Assembly: GCA_902617285.1 (NCBI GenBank)
Contig: CACMVZ010000004.1
Span: forward strand, 1 to 64,000
Direction of reading: 5' to 3'
From: an uncultured Bacteroidota bacterium
Lineage (GTDB): Bacteria; Bacteroidota; Bacteroidia; Flavobacteriales; Flavobacteriaceae
Length of the DNA: 64,000 nt
The position numbers were made by a program, and so were the translations under genes. The notes under the pieces are model-generated. The model did no database searches and was not told the DNA's origin. It saw nothing but the letters and a program-made list of their open reading frames with translations. Position 1 is the first letter of the stretch. Every line of letters begins with the position of its first letter. This document shows positions 18,462 to 27,184 of this stretch, piece by piece.

Positions 18462-18465
18462 CTTT

Positions 18466-18473
18466 CAAAAATA
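18466..18473 (-). promoter_or_regulatory. -7 promoter element for purK (predicted leaderless)
   Basis: Minus-strand TATTTTTG, full TAnnTTTG match, ends 5 bases before the purK ATG. A weak TTG for -33 lies 16 bases further upstream. Starts normally fall 5-7 bases after this element, which would put the first transcribed base at the start codon. Confidence 0.45.
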
Positions 18474-18515
18474 AGCATTCCTTTAATCACAATAAAGAAT
18501 ACCAAACATTTTAAA

Positions 18516-18523
18516 TATCTTTG
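18516..18523 (+). promoter_or_regulatory. -7 promoter element for adk (predicted leaderless)
   Basis: TATCTTTG matches TAnnTTTG and ends 5 bases before the ATG at 18529, mirroring the purK side. It also argues against the GTG at 18523 as the start, since that codon includes the last base of the element. No clear -33 TTG is present. Confidence 0.45.
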
Positions 18524-18528
18524 TGCCT

Positions 18529-19104
18529 ATGTTTAATATTGTGATTTTTGGTAAACCAGGATCTGGGAAAGGAACCCAGGCTGATTTTTTAAAAGATAAA
18601 TATGATTTATATCACATATCTACAGGTGATTTATTTAGAAAAAACATTTTAAATAAAACTGATCTGGGTATTGAAGCAAAGTTATTTCTTGATAATGGAG
18701 ATCTTGTACCTGACATTGTTACAATTAAAATGCTTGAAAATGAGGTTTTAGTTAATAAGGATGCTAATGGTTTTATTTTTGATGGTTTTCCAAGAACACA
18801 TAATCAAGCTGAATCCCTCGATATTTTTCTTGAATCTATTAACCAGAAGATAAATGCAACTATTGCTCTGGAAGTTGACGAAGATGTGCTAATAACTAGG
18901 TTATTAGATCGAGGTAAAATTACAAAAAGGTCTGATGATCAGGATATTGAAAAAATTAAAAATAGATTTAATGAGTATAACAATAAGACATCTATATTAA
19001 TTGATTTTTATCAAAAACAATCAAAGTTTTACTCAGTTAATGGCCACGGAAGTGTTGATGATATTACTTCAAGATTATTCAACCTTGTTGATAGTTTAAT
19101 TTAG
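18529..19104 (+). CDS. adk: Adenylate kinase
   Basis: Converts AMP and ATP to two ADP. The 192-residue protein has the P-loop FGKPGSGKGTQ at the N terminus, the AMP-binding segment with STGDLFR, FDGFPRT, and LLDRGKITKRSDDQD. The LID region is short and has no zinc-binding cysteines, so this is the short-form enzyme of this phylum. I prefer the ATG at 18529 to the GTG at 18523, because homologues begin with two or three residues before NIVIFG and the promoter element overlaps the GTG. It is followed 6 bases later by obg, as in many Bacteroidota. Confidence 0.96.
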   Translation: MFNIVIFGKPGSGKGTQADFLKDKYDLYHISTGDLFRKNILNKTDLGIEAKLFLDNGDLVPDIVTIKMLENEVLVNKDANGFIFDGFPRTHNQAESLDIFLESINQKINATIALEVDEDVLITRLLDRGKITKRSDDQDIEKIKNRFNEYNNKTSILIDFYQKQSKFYSVNGHGSVDDITSRLFNLVDSLI

Positions 19105-19110
19105 TCTGTT

Positions 19111-20118
19111 ATGATAGTCGATAATTTTGTTGATTATGTCAAGCTTACTGTTAATTCAGGTAAAGGTGGAAAAGGTTCTACTCACTTGAGAAGGGAAAAG
19201 TTTGTTCCAAAAGGAGGTCCAGATGGTGGTGATGGTGGTAATGGTGGTAATATTATTTTAAAAGGTAATAGTAACTTATGGACTCTTCAAAGTTTTAGGT
19301 ATAAGAAACATTTTAAAGCAGGAAATGGTGGAGATGGTAGTGGTTCAAGAAAATGTGGAAGTAAAGGAGAAGATGTTGTAATTAATGTTCCACTTGGAAC
19401 TGTTATTAAGGATTTAGTGACCGAAAAAGTTATTTGCGAGATAAATGATGAGTCTTCAGATATAATTCTTTTAAAAGGTGGAAAAGGAGGACGTGGTAAC
19501 TTTCATTTTAAGACCCCTACTAATCAAACTCCTAGATACTCTCAAAGTGGACTTCCTGGAAAGGAACTAAAAATAATTTTAGAGCTTAAAGTTTTAGCAG
19601 ATGTTGGATTAGTTGGATATCCTAATGCTGGAAAGTCAACATTGCTGTCTGTTCTATCTGATGCTAAACCTAAAATAGCAGATTATGAATTTACTACACT
19701 AAAACCTAACCTTGGAATTGTTGCAATGTCAGACTTTAGATCATTTGTTATGGCTGATATACCTGGAATAATTGAAGGAGCAAGTGAGGGTAGAGGTTTA
19801 GGTCACTATTTCCTTAGACATATTGAAAGAAACTCGATACTTTTATATGTTATACCTGTCGACACAAAAAATATAAAAAAGGACTTTACAGTTCTTCAAA
19901 AAGAACTTATAAAATATAATCCAGAACTTGCGGACAAAGATTTTATTATAGCATTTAGTAAGGTAGATCTTATGGATCAAGAATTATTACAAGAATTTAA
20001 AACAATTTTAAAACAGGAATTTAAGGATATGCAATATCATGTAATCTCTTCTGTTAGTAATTTTGGTATAAATGAAATTAAAGAGGATTTATGGAATAAA
20101 CTAAATCAAAAAAATTGA
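19111..20118 (+). CDS. obg: Obg/CgtA family GTPase
   Basis: A 335-residue GTPase with the glycine-rich Obg fold (residues 1-158; [25 protein letters not shown]-type turns) followed by a G domain: G1 [10 protein letters not shown]2/G3 [10 protein letters not shown]4 FSKVDL. The third, C-terminal OCT domain found in some Gram-positive forms is absent, which is normal here. It acts in late 50S ribosome assembly and in the stress response, bound to the ribosome. It lies between adk and the mazG-like gene, only 3 bases before the latter. Confidence 0.96.
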   Translation: MIVDNFVDYVKLTVNSGKGGKGSTHLRREKFVPKGGPDGGDGGNGGNIILKGNSNLWTLQSFRYKKHFKAGNGGDGSGSRKCGSKGEDVVINVPLGTVIKDLVTEKVICEINDESSDIILLKGGKGGRGNFHFKTPTNQTPRYSQSGLPGKELKIILELKVLADVGLVGYPNAGKSTLLSVLSDAKPKIADYEFTTLKPNLGIVAMSDFRSFVMADIPGIIEGASEGRGLGHYFLRHIERNSILLYVIPVDTKNIKKDFTVLQKELIKYNPELADKDFIIAFSKVDLMDQELLQEFKTILKQEFKDMQYHVISSVSNFGINEIKEDLWNKLNQKN

Positions 20119-20121
20119 AAT

Positions 20122-20448
20122 ATGAATATTAAAGATGCACAAAAATTAGTAGATGAATGGATAAAAGAACATGGTGTGAGATACTTTAACGAACTTACAA
20201 ATATGGCTATATTGTCAGAGGAGGTAGGAGAGGTTGCCAGAATTATTGCCAGAAAGTATGGTGAGCAAAGTTTTAAAGAAAATGATAATTTAGATGACCT
20301 AGGTGATGAGTTATCAGACGTGTTATTTGTTCTTATATGTCTTGCAAATCAGACAGGAATTGACCTTGAAAAATCATTTAAAAATAATCTATCCAAAAAA
20401 ACAGAGAGAGACAGACAAAGACATAAATCAAATAAAAAGCTTAAGTAG
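20122..20448 (+). CDS. MazG-like nucleotide pyrophosphohydrolase
   Basis: A 108-residue single-domain all-alpha NTP pyrophosphatase. The metal-binding pattern is visible as EEVGEVAR followed about 30 residues later by DELSDVLFVL (E-x2-E and E-x2-D ligands). Proteins of this kind hydrolyse non-canonical or excess nucleoside triphosphates to the monophosphate and pyrophosphate. It is half the length of E. coli MazG, which has two domains, so it belongs to the small group common in Bacteroidota. It shares its last base with the aroA GTG start, suggesting coupled translation. Confidence 0.88.
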   Translation: MNIKDAQKLVDEWIKEHGVRYFNELTNMAILSEEVGEVARIIARKYGEQSFKENDNLDDLGDELSDVLFVLICLANQTGIDLEKSFKNNLSKKTERDRQRHKSNKKLK

Positions 20449-21674
20449 TGTTTGAAATTTCAAAAAAATCAAAATCCGTAGTAGGGTCTTTAAATATTAG
20501 TGGGTCAAAAAGTGAGTCAAATAGACTATTGACTCTAAGGGCTTTCACCTCATATTTTGAAATTAAAAATATTTCTGATTCAGATGACACAAAAGTTATG
20601 ATGTCAGCAATTAACTCTAATCAAGAAAAAATTGATATTGGACATGCGGGGACAGCAATGAGGTTTCTAACATCTTATTTTTCATCAATTAAGAACTCAT
20701 CAATTATTTTATCTGGGTCAAAGCGAATGAGAGAAAGACCTATTTCAATTTTAGTTGATGCATTAAGAGAATTGGAGGTTGATATATCATATCTTGAGAA
20801 TGAAGGTTATCCTCCAATTAGAATTAATGGTAGAGTAATAAATAAAAAACAAGTTAACCTTCCAGCAAATGTTAGTTCACAATATATCTCATCTCTTATG
20901 ATGCTCGGAGTATCCCTGCAAAATGGACTAGTTATTAATCTTTCTACTGAGATAATCTCATTACCGTATATTGAGATGACAAAAAAAATTATTGAAAGAA
21001 TAGGAGGGAGTGTTGAGCTTAAACCTAATCAAATTCTCATTGATTCATTATCAAATAAAAAAATACCAAGCCAATTAGTTGAGTCAGATTGGAGCTCTGC
21101 ATCATATTTTTACAGTATGGTAGCATTATCAGATTTGTCTGATCTAACTTTAAATACTTATTATGAAAATAGCATACAAGGAGACTCAGATCTAGTTGAG
21201 ATTTATAAAAATTTTGGTGTTAAAACTATGTATGTAAATAATGGAATTCATCTAAGTAAATCTGATGATAAAATTGAGAAAAAAATATCATTAGATCTTT
21301 CAAATAATCCTGACTTAGCTCAAACAATAGTTATAACATGTTTAGGTCTTCAAATTGATTGCGATCTTTATGGACTCCAAACACTTAAAATAAAAGAAAC
21401 AGATAGACTTCAAGCATTGAAATCTGAAATTGAAAAATTTGGAGTTGATAAAATTCAAATTACAGAGAATTCTCTTCATTTAGAAAATAAGTCACAACTT
21501 AGATCTAATATTTTAATTGACACATATGATGATCATAGGATGGCTATGTCTTTTGTCCCACTATCCCTTTTGAAAACCATAAGAATTAATGACCCACTGG
21601 TTGTATCAAAATCTTATGTTAGTTTTTGGGATCATTTGGAAAAACTTGGATTTAAAATTTTAAAAAATAAATAG
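20448..21674 (+). CDS. aroA: 3-phosphoshikimate 1-carboxyvinyltransferase
   Basis: EPSP synthase, 408 residues, joining shikimate-3-phosphate and phosphoenolpyruvate in the shikimate pathway to aromatic amino acids. The N-terminal substrate motif is present as GSKSESNRLL, the second as DIGHAGTAMRF, and the C-terminal one as DTYDDHRMAMSF followed by KSYVSFWDHLE. The start is GTG at 20448, overlapping the previous stop. It is somewhat shorter than the E. coli enzyme (427) but has all signature blocks. A separate promoter lies just downstream for queA, so this is probably the last gene of the adk-obg-mazG-aroA unit. Confidence 0.94.
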   Translation: MFEISKKSKSVVGSLNISGSKSESNRLLTLRAFTSYFEIKNISDSDDTKVMMSAINSNQEKIDIGHAGTAMRFLTSYFSSIKNSSIILSGSKRMRERPISILVDALRELEVDISYLENEGYPPIRINGRVINKKQVNLPANVSSQYISSLMMLGVSLQNGLVINLSTEIISLPYIEMTKKIIERIGGSVELKPNQILIDSLSNKKIPSQLVESDWSSASYFYSMVALSDLSDLTLNTYYENSIQGDSDLVEIYKNFGVKTMYVNNGIHLSKSDDKIEKKISLDLSNNPDLAQTIVITCLGLQIDCDLYGLQTLKIKETDRLQALKSEIEKFGVDKIQITENSLHLENKSQLRSNILIDTYDDHRMAMSFVPLSLLKTIRINDPLVVSKSYVSFWDHLEKLGFKILKNK

Positions 21675-21682
21675 TTAAATAC

Positions 21683-21714
21683 TTGACTTTCGGTATTATA
21701 GAACACTATATTTG
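21683..21714 (+). promoter_or_regulatory. Bacteroidota-type promoter for queA
   Basis: TTG at 21683-21685 and TATATTTG at 21707-21714, spaced 21 bases, fit the -33/-7 consensus well. The predicted start near 21720 leaves a leader of about 13 bases before the queA ATG at 21733. This is one of the two best promoter matches in the window. Confidence 0.6.
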
Positions 21715-21732
21715 CGGACTTAATAAAATTAT

Positions 21733-22782
21733 ATGAAACTATCCGATTTTGATTATAAGCTTCCGCAAAAACTTTTAGCTCAATATCCATCTGAGGAAAG
21801 AGATGAGTGTAAATTAATGTTATTAAACAGGAAAGAACAGACCATTGAGCATCTAGTTTTTAAAGATGTAATTGATTTTTTTGATGAAGGAGATGTAATT
21901 GCTTTAAATAATACGAAAGTCTTTCCAGCAAGATTATATGGAAATAAGGAAAAAACTGGGGCAAGAATTGAAGTATTTCTTTTAAGAGAATTAAATACAG
22001 ATCAAAGGCTGTGGGATGTTCTAGTCGATCCTGCTAGAAAAATTAGAATTGGTAATAAACTTTATTTTGGAGAAGACGAAAGTTTGGTCGCTGAAGTTAT
22101 AGATAATACAACATCTAGGGGAAGAACATTAAGATTTCTTTTTGATGGTCCTTATGATGAGTTTAGAAATAAACTTCAAGAATTAGGTGAGACTCCTCTT
22201 CCAAAATATATTAAAAGACCAGTTGAAGAAAATGATAAAGATAGATTTCAGACTATCTATGCTAAAAATGAAGGTGCTGTTGCTGCACCAACGGCTGGAT
22301 TGCACTTTTCAAAACATTTACTTAAAAGACTTGAAATCAAAGGAGTTCTTCTTCCAGAGATTACACTACATATTGGACTCGGTACTTTTAGCCCAGTTGA
22401 AGTTGAAGATTTATCTAAACACAAAATGGATAGTGAAGAACTTAAAATAACAGAAAATTCTGCTAATATTATTAATAATGCTATAAAAAATAAAAAGAGG
22501 ATTTGTGCTGTAGGAACCACTGTTATGAGGGGTATTGAAAGTTCTGTGTCATCTATTGGTACCCTTAATCCATATGATGGTTGGACTCACAAATTTATAT
22601 ATCCACCATATGACTTTTCAATTGCTAATTCAATGATTACTAATTTTCATACACCAAAATCAACTTTAATAATGATGGTTTCAGCCTTTGGTGGAAAAGA
22701 TTTTGTTTTGAAGGCTTATAAAGAGGCGATTAAGAAGAAATATAATTTCTTCTCATATGGAGATGCTATGATGATTATCTAA
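21733..22782 (+). CDS. queA: S-adenosylmethionine:tRNA ribosyltransferase-isomerase
   Basis: Transfers and isomerises the ribosyl part of S-adenosylmethionine onto preQ1-modified tRNA to give epoxyqueuosine in the wobble position of GUN anticodons. The 349-residue length is standard. Family blocks seen include [18 protein letters not shown] at the start, [23 protein letters not shown] and [16 protein letters not shown]. It has its own promoter just upstream. The next gene, a polyprenyl synthase, follows 9 bases later, so the two may be co-transcribed. Confidence 0.96.
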   Translation: MKLSDFDYKLPQKLLAQYPSEERDECKLMLLNRKEQTIEHLVFKDVIDFFDEGDVIALNNTKVFPARLYGNKEKTGARIEVFLLRELNTDQRLWDVLVDPARKIRIGNKLYFGEDESLVAEVIDNTTSRGRTLRFLFDGPYDEFRNKLQELGETPLPKYIKRPVEENDKDRFQTIYAKNEGAVAAPTAGLHFSKHLLKRLEIKGVLLPEITLHIGLGTFSPVEVEDLSKHKMDSEELKITENSANIINNAIKNKKRICAVGTTVMRGIESSVSSIGTLNPYDGWTHKFIYPPYDFSIANSMITNFHTPKSTLIMMVSAFGGKDFVLKAYKEAIKKKYNFFSYGDAMMII

Positions 22783-22791
22783 GCTAAGATT

Positions 22792-23763
22792 TTGAATATT
22801 TCAAAAAAAATAAAAAGTCCCATTTCTCAAGAGTTAAAAATTTTTGAAAAACAATTTTTCAATTCAGTATCTTCTAAAGTTAAGTTGCTTGATCTAATTC
22901 TTAGGTATATTTTAAAAAGAAAAGGAAAACAAATTAGACCAATTCTTGTTATCCTTTTTTCTAAGATGTTTTCTAGTGGTAAAGTTTCTTCAAAAACATA
23001 TAGGGCTGCTAATTTAGTTGAGCTTATTCATTCTGCTTCATTAATTCATGATGATGTAGTAGATGATAGTAATATTAGAAGGAGGTTTCTTACTATTAAT
23101 GCTTTGTGGAAAAATAAAATTTCTGTATTGGTTGGAGACTTTTTTTTGTCTAAGGCTTTACTCCTTTCTACTCAAAATAAAGATTACGATTTATTAGACC
23201 AGGTATCAAACGCGGTAAAAGAAATTTCGGAGGGAGAGCTATTTCAAATTCAAAAGTCAAGAAGTCTTAATCTAACAGAAGAAGATTATATTACTTTGAT
23301 CACAAAAAAAACAGCATCTTTGTTTTCATGTTGTTGTTTAGTTGGGTTAATCTCATCGGGTAATGAAAAAACTAAAAGTGTTGAAAATTTTGGATTATAC
23401 TTAGGTATTATTTTTCAAATTAAGGATGACCTATTTGATTATTCTAAAAAAAGAATTGGAAAGCCAACTAAAGATGATTTAAAAAGTCAAAAAATTACAC
23501 TTCCGTTAATCTATTCAATTAAAATGGCAAGTCAAGCTGATAATAGATCAATTAAATCCATTTTAAAAAGAAAAAAACTTTCTAAAGAAGATAAGAAGGC
23601 GATTAATCATTTTGTGAAAGAAAATAATGGGTTTGAATATGCCAAAAATGTTATGTTAGAATATAAGAAGAAAGCACTGAAAATACTTGAAACTTTTCCA
23701 GATAACCAATCAAAAAATTCACTTAAAATCTTATTGGATTATATCATTGACCGAAAGTATTAA
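22792..23763 (+). CDS. Polyprenyl diphosphate synthase
   Basis: Trans-isoprenyl diphosphate synthase, 323 residues, elongating allylic diphosphates with IPP, probably for the menaquinone side chain. The first aspartate-rich motif reads HDDVVDDS, the second KDDLFDYS, and the GKQIRP and GDFFLSKA segments that bind IPP are present. The residues before the first motif point to a long-chain, octaprenyl/heptaprenyl type enzyme, but exact chain length cannot be read. The start is a TTG at 22792 with no useful ATG nearby. It is followed 28 bases later by dnaG. Confidence 0.9.
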   Translation: MNISKKIKSPISQELKIFEKQFFNSVSSKVKLLDLILRYILKRKGKQIRPILVILFSKMFSSGKVSSKTYRAANLVELIHSASLIHDDVVDDSNIRRRFLTINALWKNKISVLVGDFFLSKALLLSTQNKDYDLLDQVSNAVKEISEGELFQIQKSRSLNLTEEDYITLITKKTASLFSCCCLVGLISSGNEKTKSVENFGLYLGIIFQIKDDLFDYSKKRIGKPTKDDLKSQKITLPLIYSIKMASQADNRSIKSILKRKKLSKEDKKAINHFVKENNGFEYAKNVMLEYKKKALKILETFPDNQSKNSLKILLDYIIDRKY

Positions 23764-23791
23764 TTTATTATATTAATGCTAAATTAAAGTT

Positions 23792-25723
23792 TTGATTACT
23801 AAAGAGACTATTGATAAAGTTTTTGAATATGCCAGAGTTGAAGAGGTTATATCTGATTTTATTGCTTTAAAGAAGACTGGTGCTAATTTTAAAGGTTTGA
23901 GTCCTTTTACTAATGAAAAAACACCAAGCTTTATTGTTTCTCCCTCAAAACAGATTTGGAAAGATTTTAGTTCTGGTAAAGGAGGTAATGTAATTGCCTT
24001 TCTAATGGAGCATGAGCAATTTAACTATCCAGAATCAATTCGATACTTAGCTAATAAATATAACATTGAAATAATAGAGACAACATATAAATCTGAAAAT
24101 GTTGAAGAAAAAAATGCAAGAGAATCTTTATTTATTATCAACTCATTTGCTCAAGAGTACTTTCAAAATATTTTATCCAAGGAATATAATGTTAGAGATT
24201 ATCTAACAAATAGAGGTCTTTCAAATTCTACCATTGAGAATTTTAACATTGGGTACAGCCCTGATTTAAAAAATAGTTTTTACAAAAATGCATCAGAAAA
24301 TGGTTTCACCAAGGACTATTTAATTGAAACAGGCTTGGTTATATCAAACGAAGATAATCACGTTGATAGATTTAGGGGGAGAATAATGTTTCCAATTAAG
24401 AGTATTTCTGGAAGAATACTTGGATTTGGAGGCAGAATAATTGATTCAAATAAAAAAATTGCAAAGTATATAAACTCTCCGGAAAGTAAAATTTATAATA
24501 AAAGTAAGACATTATATGGTATATATGAATCTAAACAGTTTATTGTAAAAGATGATATTTGTTATTTAGTTGAAGGTTACATGGACGTTGTTCAATTACA
24601 TGAACATGGAATAAAAAATGTTCTAGCTTCATCTGGAACATCTCTAACCAAAGATCAAATAATTCTTATTAAAAGACTTACATCAAATATTGTAATTCTT
24701 TTTGATGGAGACGAAGCAGGACTATCAGCATCATTGAGAAGTATTGATATGATTTTAGAAGAAGGTTTAAATGTAAGAATATGTCATTTCCCTGATGGAG
24801 AAGATCCTGATAGCTTCGTTAAAAAAAATAAACGTGAAAAAATGATTGATTTCATTGACGAAGAATCAAAGGATTTAATTGATTTTACATTAAGTATTAA
24901 TAAAGAATATGAAAATGATGAAGATAAAAAGGTTACTCTAATTAAAAGTATCCTTAAATCAATATCTCTAATCCCAGATTCTCTTAAGCAAGAGGTTTAT
25001 ATCAAGAAACTTTCTTCTGTTCTATCTATAGACGAGTCATCTCTATTTAGATCTTTCTCAACTGTTAAGACTGGTAAAAAAGTACAAAAAGCAAAGACAC
25101 TAAATTATTCAAGAAATAATGTCCTCAAGGTTGAAGCTTTAAAAAAGGAAAATAAAAGTGAATATATATATCAATTAGAAAGACAGATTATAAGTATTCT
25201 TTTAAAATATGGTGCAGAGGAAATACTTTTTGAAGATATAGTTTTAAACAAAAATGAAAAAGGGGAAATTGTTGAAAGTAAAAAAGAAATAAGGTCTAAA
25301 GTATTTGAAAAAATATATTTAGATCTCCAACAGGATGAAATTGAGTTTACTCATGGGCCTTTTAAAGAAATATATAATAAGCTTATAAATAGCTTCCACA
25401 ATCAAAAGTTGGTTTCAATAGATAGTTTCATAAATGACCTTGAACCTAATTCAAGTAAAATAGTTTCAGATATTTTAATAAATGATGAAAAGTATCAGCT
25501 TCATGATTGGGAGAAAAAAAACATTTATGTAAAAAAAATTGGCAGTGAATTAAGTCAATTAGTTAATGAAACTATTTTAAATATGAGGAGATATTTGATT
25601 GATAAAAAGATCACGGAACTTCAAGATAATAGTAAAGATGATAAGGATCAAGTCTTAGAAGAAGTTATGAGTTATTACAGCTTAAAGAAACTATTATCAG
25701 CAAAGCTTAATAGGGTTGTTTAA
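23792..25723 (+). CDS. dnaG: DNA primase, zinc ligands replaced
   Basis: Primase, 643 residues, making RNA primers at the replication fork. The N-terminal CHC2-like fold (1-90), the RNA polymerase domain with TOPRIM motifs (EGYMDVVQLHEHG and LFDGDEAG), and a helicase-interaction C-terminal region are in order. The four residues that bind zinc in E. coli DnaG correspond here to Ser37, Thr40, Asp58 and Ser61, so the site cannot bind zinc in the classical way. I recall the same substitution in other flavobacterial primases, so it is not damage. Start is TTG 23792. The 3' end overlaps the convergent response regulator by 17 bases. Confidence 0.95.
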   Translation: MITKETIDKVFEYARVEEVISDFIALKKTGANFKGLSPFTNEKTPSFIVSPSKQIWKDFSSGKGGNVIAFLMEHEQFNYPESIRYLANKYNIEIIETTYKSENVEEKNARESLFIINSFAQEYFQNILSKEYNVRDYLTNRGLSNSTIENFNIGYSPDLKNSFYKNASENGFTKDYLIETGLVISNEDNHVDRFRGRIMFPIKSISGRILGFGGRIIDSNKKIAKYINSPESKIYNKSKTLYGIYESKQFIVKDDICYLVEGYMDVVQLHEHGIKNVLASSGTSLTKDQIILIKRLTSNIVILFDGDEAGLSASLRSIDMILEEGLNVRICHFPDGEDPDSFVKKNKREKMIDFIDEESKDLIDFTLSINKEYENDEDKKVTLIKSILKSISLIPDSLKQEVYIKKLSSVLSIDESSLFRSFSTVKTGKKVQKAKTLNYSRNNVLKVEALKKENKSEYIYQLERQIISILLKYGAEEILFEDIVLNKNEKGEIVESKKEIRSKVFEKIYLDLQQDEIEFTHGPFKEIYNKLINSFHNQKLVSIDSFINDLEPNSSKIVSDILINDEKYQLHDWEKKNIYVKKIGSELSQLVNETILNMRRYLIDKKITELQDNSKDDKDQVLEEVMSYYSLKKLLSAKLNRVV

Positions 25724-26351
25724 TATGCTCTCTAGCTAAAACAAATAAGTCAGTCTTTGAATTAACCTCTAACTTTTTCATTATTCTTGAAATATAAGTA
25801 TTAACTGTTTTTTGATTTATATTTAGTTTTTTAGAAATTTCTACATTTCTTTTTCCTCTAAAGAATAATTTAAGAACTTGAAGTTCTCTTTTTGAAAGAC
25901 TATTAATTTTTTCTGTATTATAGTCAAAGTTGAATCGATTTTTAAGTCTAGTAAATTTATTTAATTCATTAGAGCTATATCTCGAAAATGCAATTTCTTG
26001 AAGTATATGTCTAATAGTCCTTTTCTTTAAGTTTTTTGTTAAAAATCCTGAGGCACCGTTTTTTAGTAATTTTAATGATTTGTTTTCATTTGAAAGAGAA
26101 GTGAAAATTACAACTGGAATATTAATTTTATTTTTTTTTAGAACCTTGAGAATATCTATGACTGAAGTTTTATTTAGATGAATTTCAGAAATTATAAAAT
26201 CTATTTTCTCCTCAGTAATAGTTTCTATGAGTAGATCTTTATTGTCTTGATACGCATATACTTCAAATATCATGGAGTTTTTAAAAATAGATTTTAAACC
26301 AATATGAATAATTGGGTTACAATCAAGCACTAAAATTTTTAATTTTTTCAA
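25707..26351 (-). CDS. NarL/FixJ-family response regulator with Glu at the phospho-acceptor site
   Basis: A 214-residue two-domain protein: an N-terminal receiver (about 4-122) and a C-terminal LuxR-type HTH (about 150-210; LSKRELQVLKLFFRGKRNVEISKKL, then NQKTVNTYISRIMKKLEV). The receiver keeps Asp10, the Thr/Ser of IFTS and the lysine of GFLTKN, but the position of the phospho-acceptor Asp is Glu56 (ISEIHL), and the second acidic residue is Cys11. Glu often mimics a phosphorylated state, so the protein may act without a kinase. No histidine kinase is next to it. It follows nadE by 3 bases and probably shares its transcript. Target genes unknown. Confidence 0.85.
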   Translation of the reverse strand: MKKLKILVLDCNPIIHIGLKSIFKNSMIFEVYAYQDNKDLLIETITEEKIDFIISEIHLNKTSVIDILKVLKKNKINIPVVIFTSLSNENKSLKLLKNGASGFLTKNLKKRTIRHILQEIAFSRYSSNELNKFTRLKNRFNFDYNTEKINSLSKRELQVLKLFFRGKRNVEISKKLNINQKTVNTYISRIMKKLEVNSKTDLFVLAREHIKQPY

Positions 26352-26354
26352 AAC

Positions 26355-27134
26355 TTATAAATATTTTTTTGGGATTTTACACACAGGGATAGGATCCATT
26401 TTATGCTTATTAGCAGTGTTGAATGACCTGTATATTTTTAGCACTTCTTTTTCTCTTTGAGATAAATTACCATTTTCATCATAATTGATCATTGCTTTTT
26501 CAATTTCATCATATGATGCGCCAATTTGGTCTTCATCACTTCTATTGTCACTCCAAAGTCCATCATTTGGTTCTGCATCAATAATTTCACCTATGATATT
26601 ATAAAATTTAGCTAAACTAAAAACCTCTGATTTTAATAAATCAGCAATTGGACTAATATCAACACCTCCATCTCCATATTTTGTATAGAAACCTATTCCA
26701 AAATCTTCAACCCTGTTACCTGTTCCAGCTACAATATAATGATTTAAGGCAGAAAAATAGTATAGTGTAACCATTCTAAGTCTAGACCTTGTATTAGCTA
26801 AACTAAGTTCATGATTTTCTGAGCTACTATTAGGTAAAGAGCTAACAAAAGATTCAAATGTTTTGTCTAATTCTATTTGTTTAGAACTAACATTTGTATA
26901 CTTAGATTTTAACCAATCTATATGCATTTTAGATCTTGAAACTTGATCTTTATTTTGATAAATTGGCATTTCCAGACATAGGACATCTTGACCTGTTTCA
27001 GCACAAAGAGTTGAGGTGAGTGCTGAGTCAACTCCTCCTGATACACCTACAACTAAACCTTTAACTCCAGATACATTAACATAATTATCAATCCATCTAA
27101 CAATATGTTCAGAAACTTTTTTGGGGTATTTCAT
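26355..27134 (-). CDS. nadE: NAD+ synthase, ammonia-dependent
   Basis: Adenylates and amidates nicotinate adenine dinucleotide to NAD+, the last step of NAD biosynthesis. The 259-residue protein is the short form without a glutaminase domain, so it uses free ammonia. The PP-loop GVSGGVDSALT is near residue 31, and the dinucleotide-binding segment VAGTGNRVEDFGIGFYTKYGDGGVDISPI is typical. It is divergent from gldC, and its promoter element overlaps the gldC one. The response regulator is directly downstream on the same strand. In cultured flavobacteria gldB lies next to it; here it does not. Confidence 0.95.
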   Translation of the reverse strand: MKYPKKVSEHIVRWIDNYVNVSGVKGLVVGVSGGVDSALTSTLCAETGQDVLCLEMPIYQNKDQVSRSKMHIDWLKSKYTNVSSKQIELDKTFESFVSSLPNSSSENHELSLANTRSRLRMVTLYYFSALNHYIVAGTGNRVEDFGIGFYTKYGDGGVDISPIADLLKSEVFSLAKFYNIIGEIIDAEPNDGLWSDNRSDEDQIGASYDEIEKAMINYDENGNLSQREKEVLKIYRSFNTANKHKMDPIPVCKIPKKYL

Positions 27135-27149
27135 AAAATTGTATTTGGT

Positions 27150-27157
27150 TATATTTG
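27150..27157 (+). promoter_or_regulatory. -7 promoter element for gldC
   Basis: TATATTTG, full consensus match. The predicted start near 27164 lies about 21 bases before the gldC ATG at 27185. It sits only two bases from a minus-strand element of the same type, so the two promoters face each other. No good -33 TTG within 23 bases. Confidence 0.45.
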
Positions 27158-27159
27158 TG

Positions 27160-27167
27160 CAAATCTA
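27160..27167 (-). promoter_or_regulatory. -7 promoter element for nadE
   Basis: Minus-strand TAGATTTG, full consensus match, giving a predicted start near 27153, about 19 bases before the nadE ATG. That start falls inside the gldC -7 element, and the gldC start falls inside this one. Confidence 0.45.
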
Positions 27168-27184
27168 GTGCATAATTAATTTAA

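Noticed and set aside
23792-24070. DnaG with missing zinc ligands taken as a damaged gene
   Set aside because: All later motifs are intact and I recall the same residues in other flavobacterial primases.
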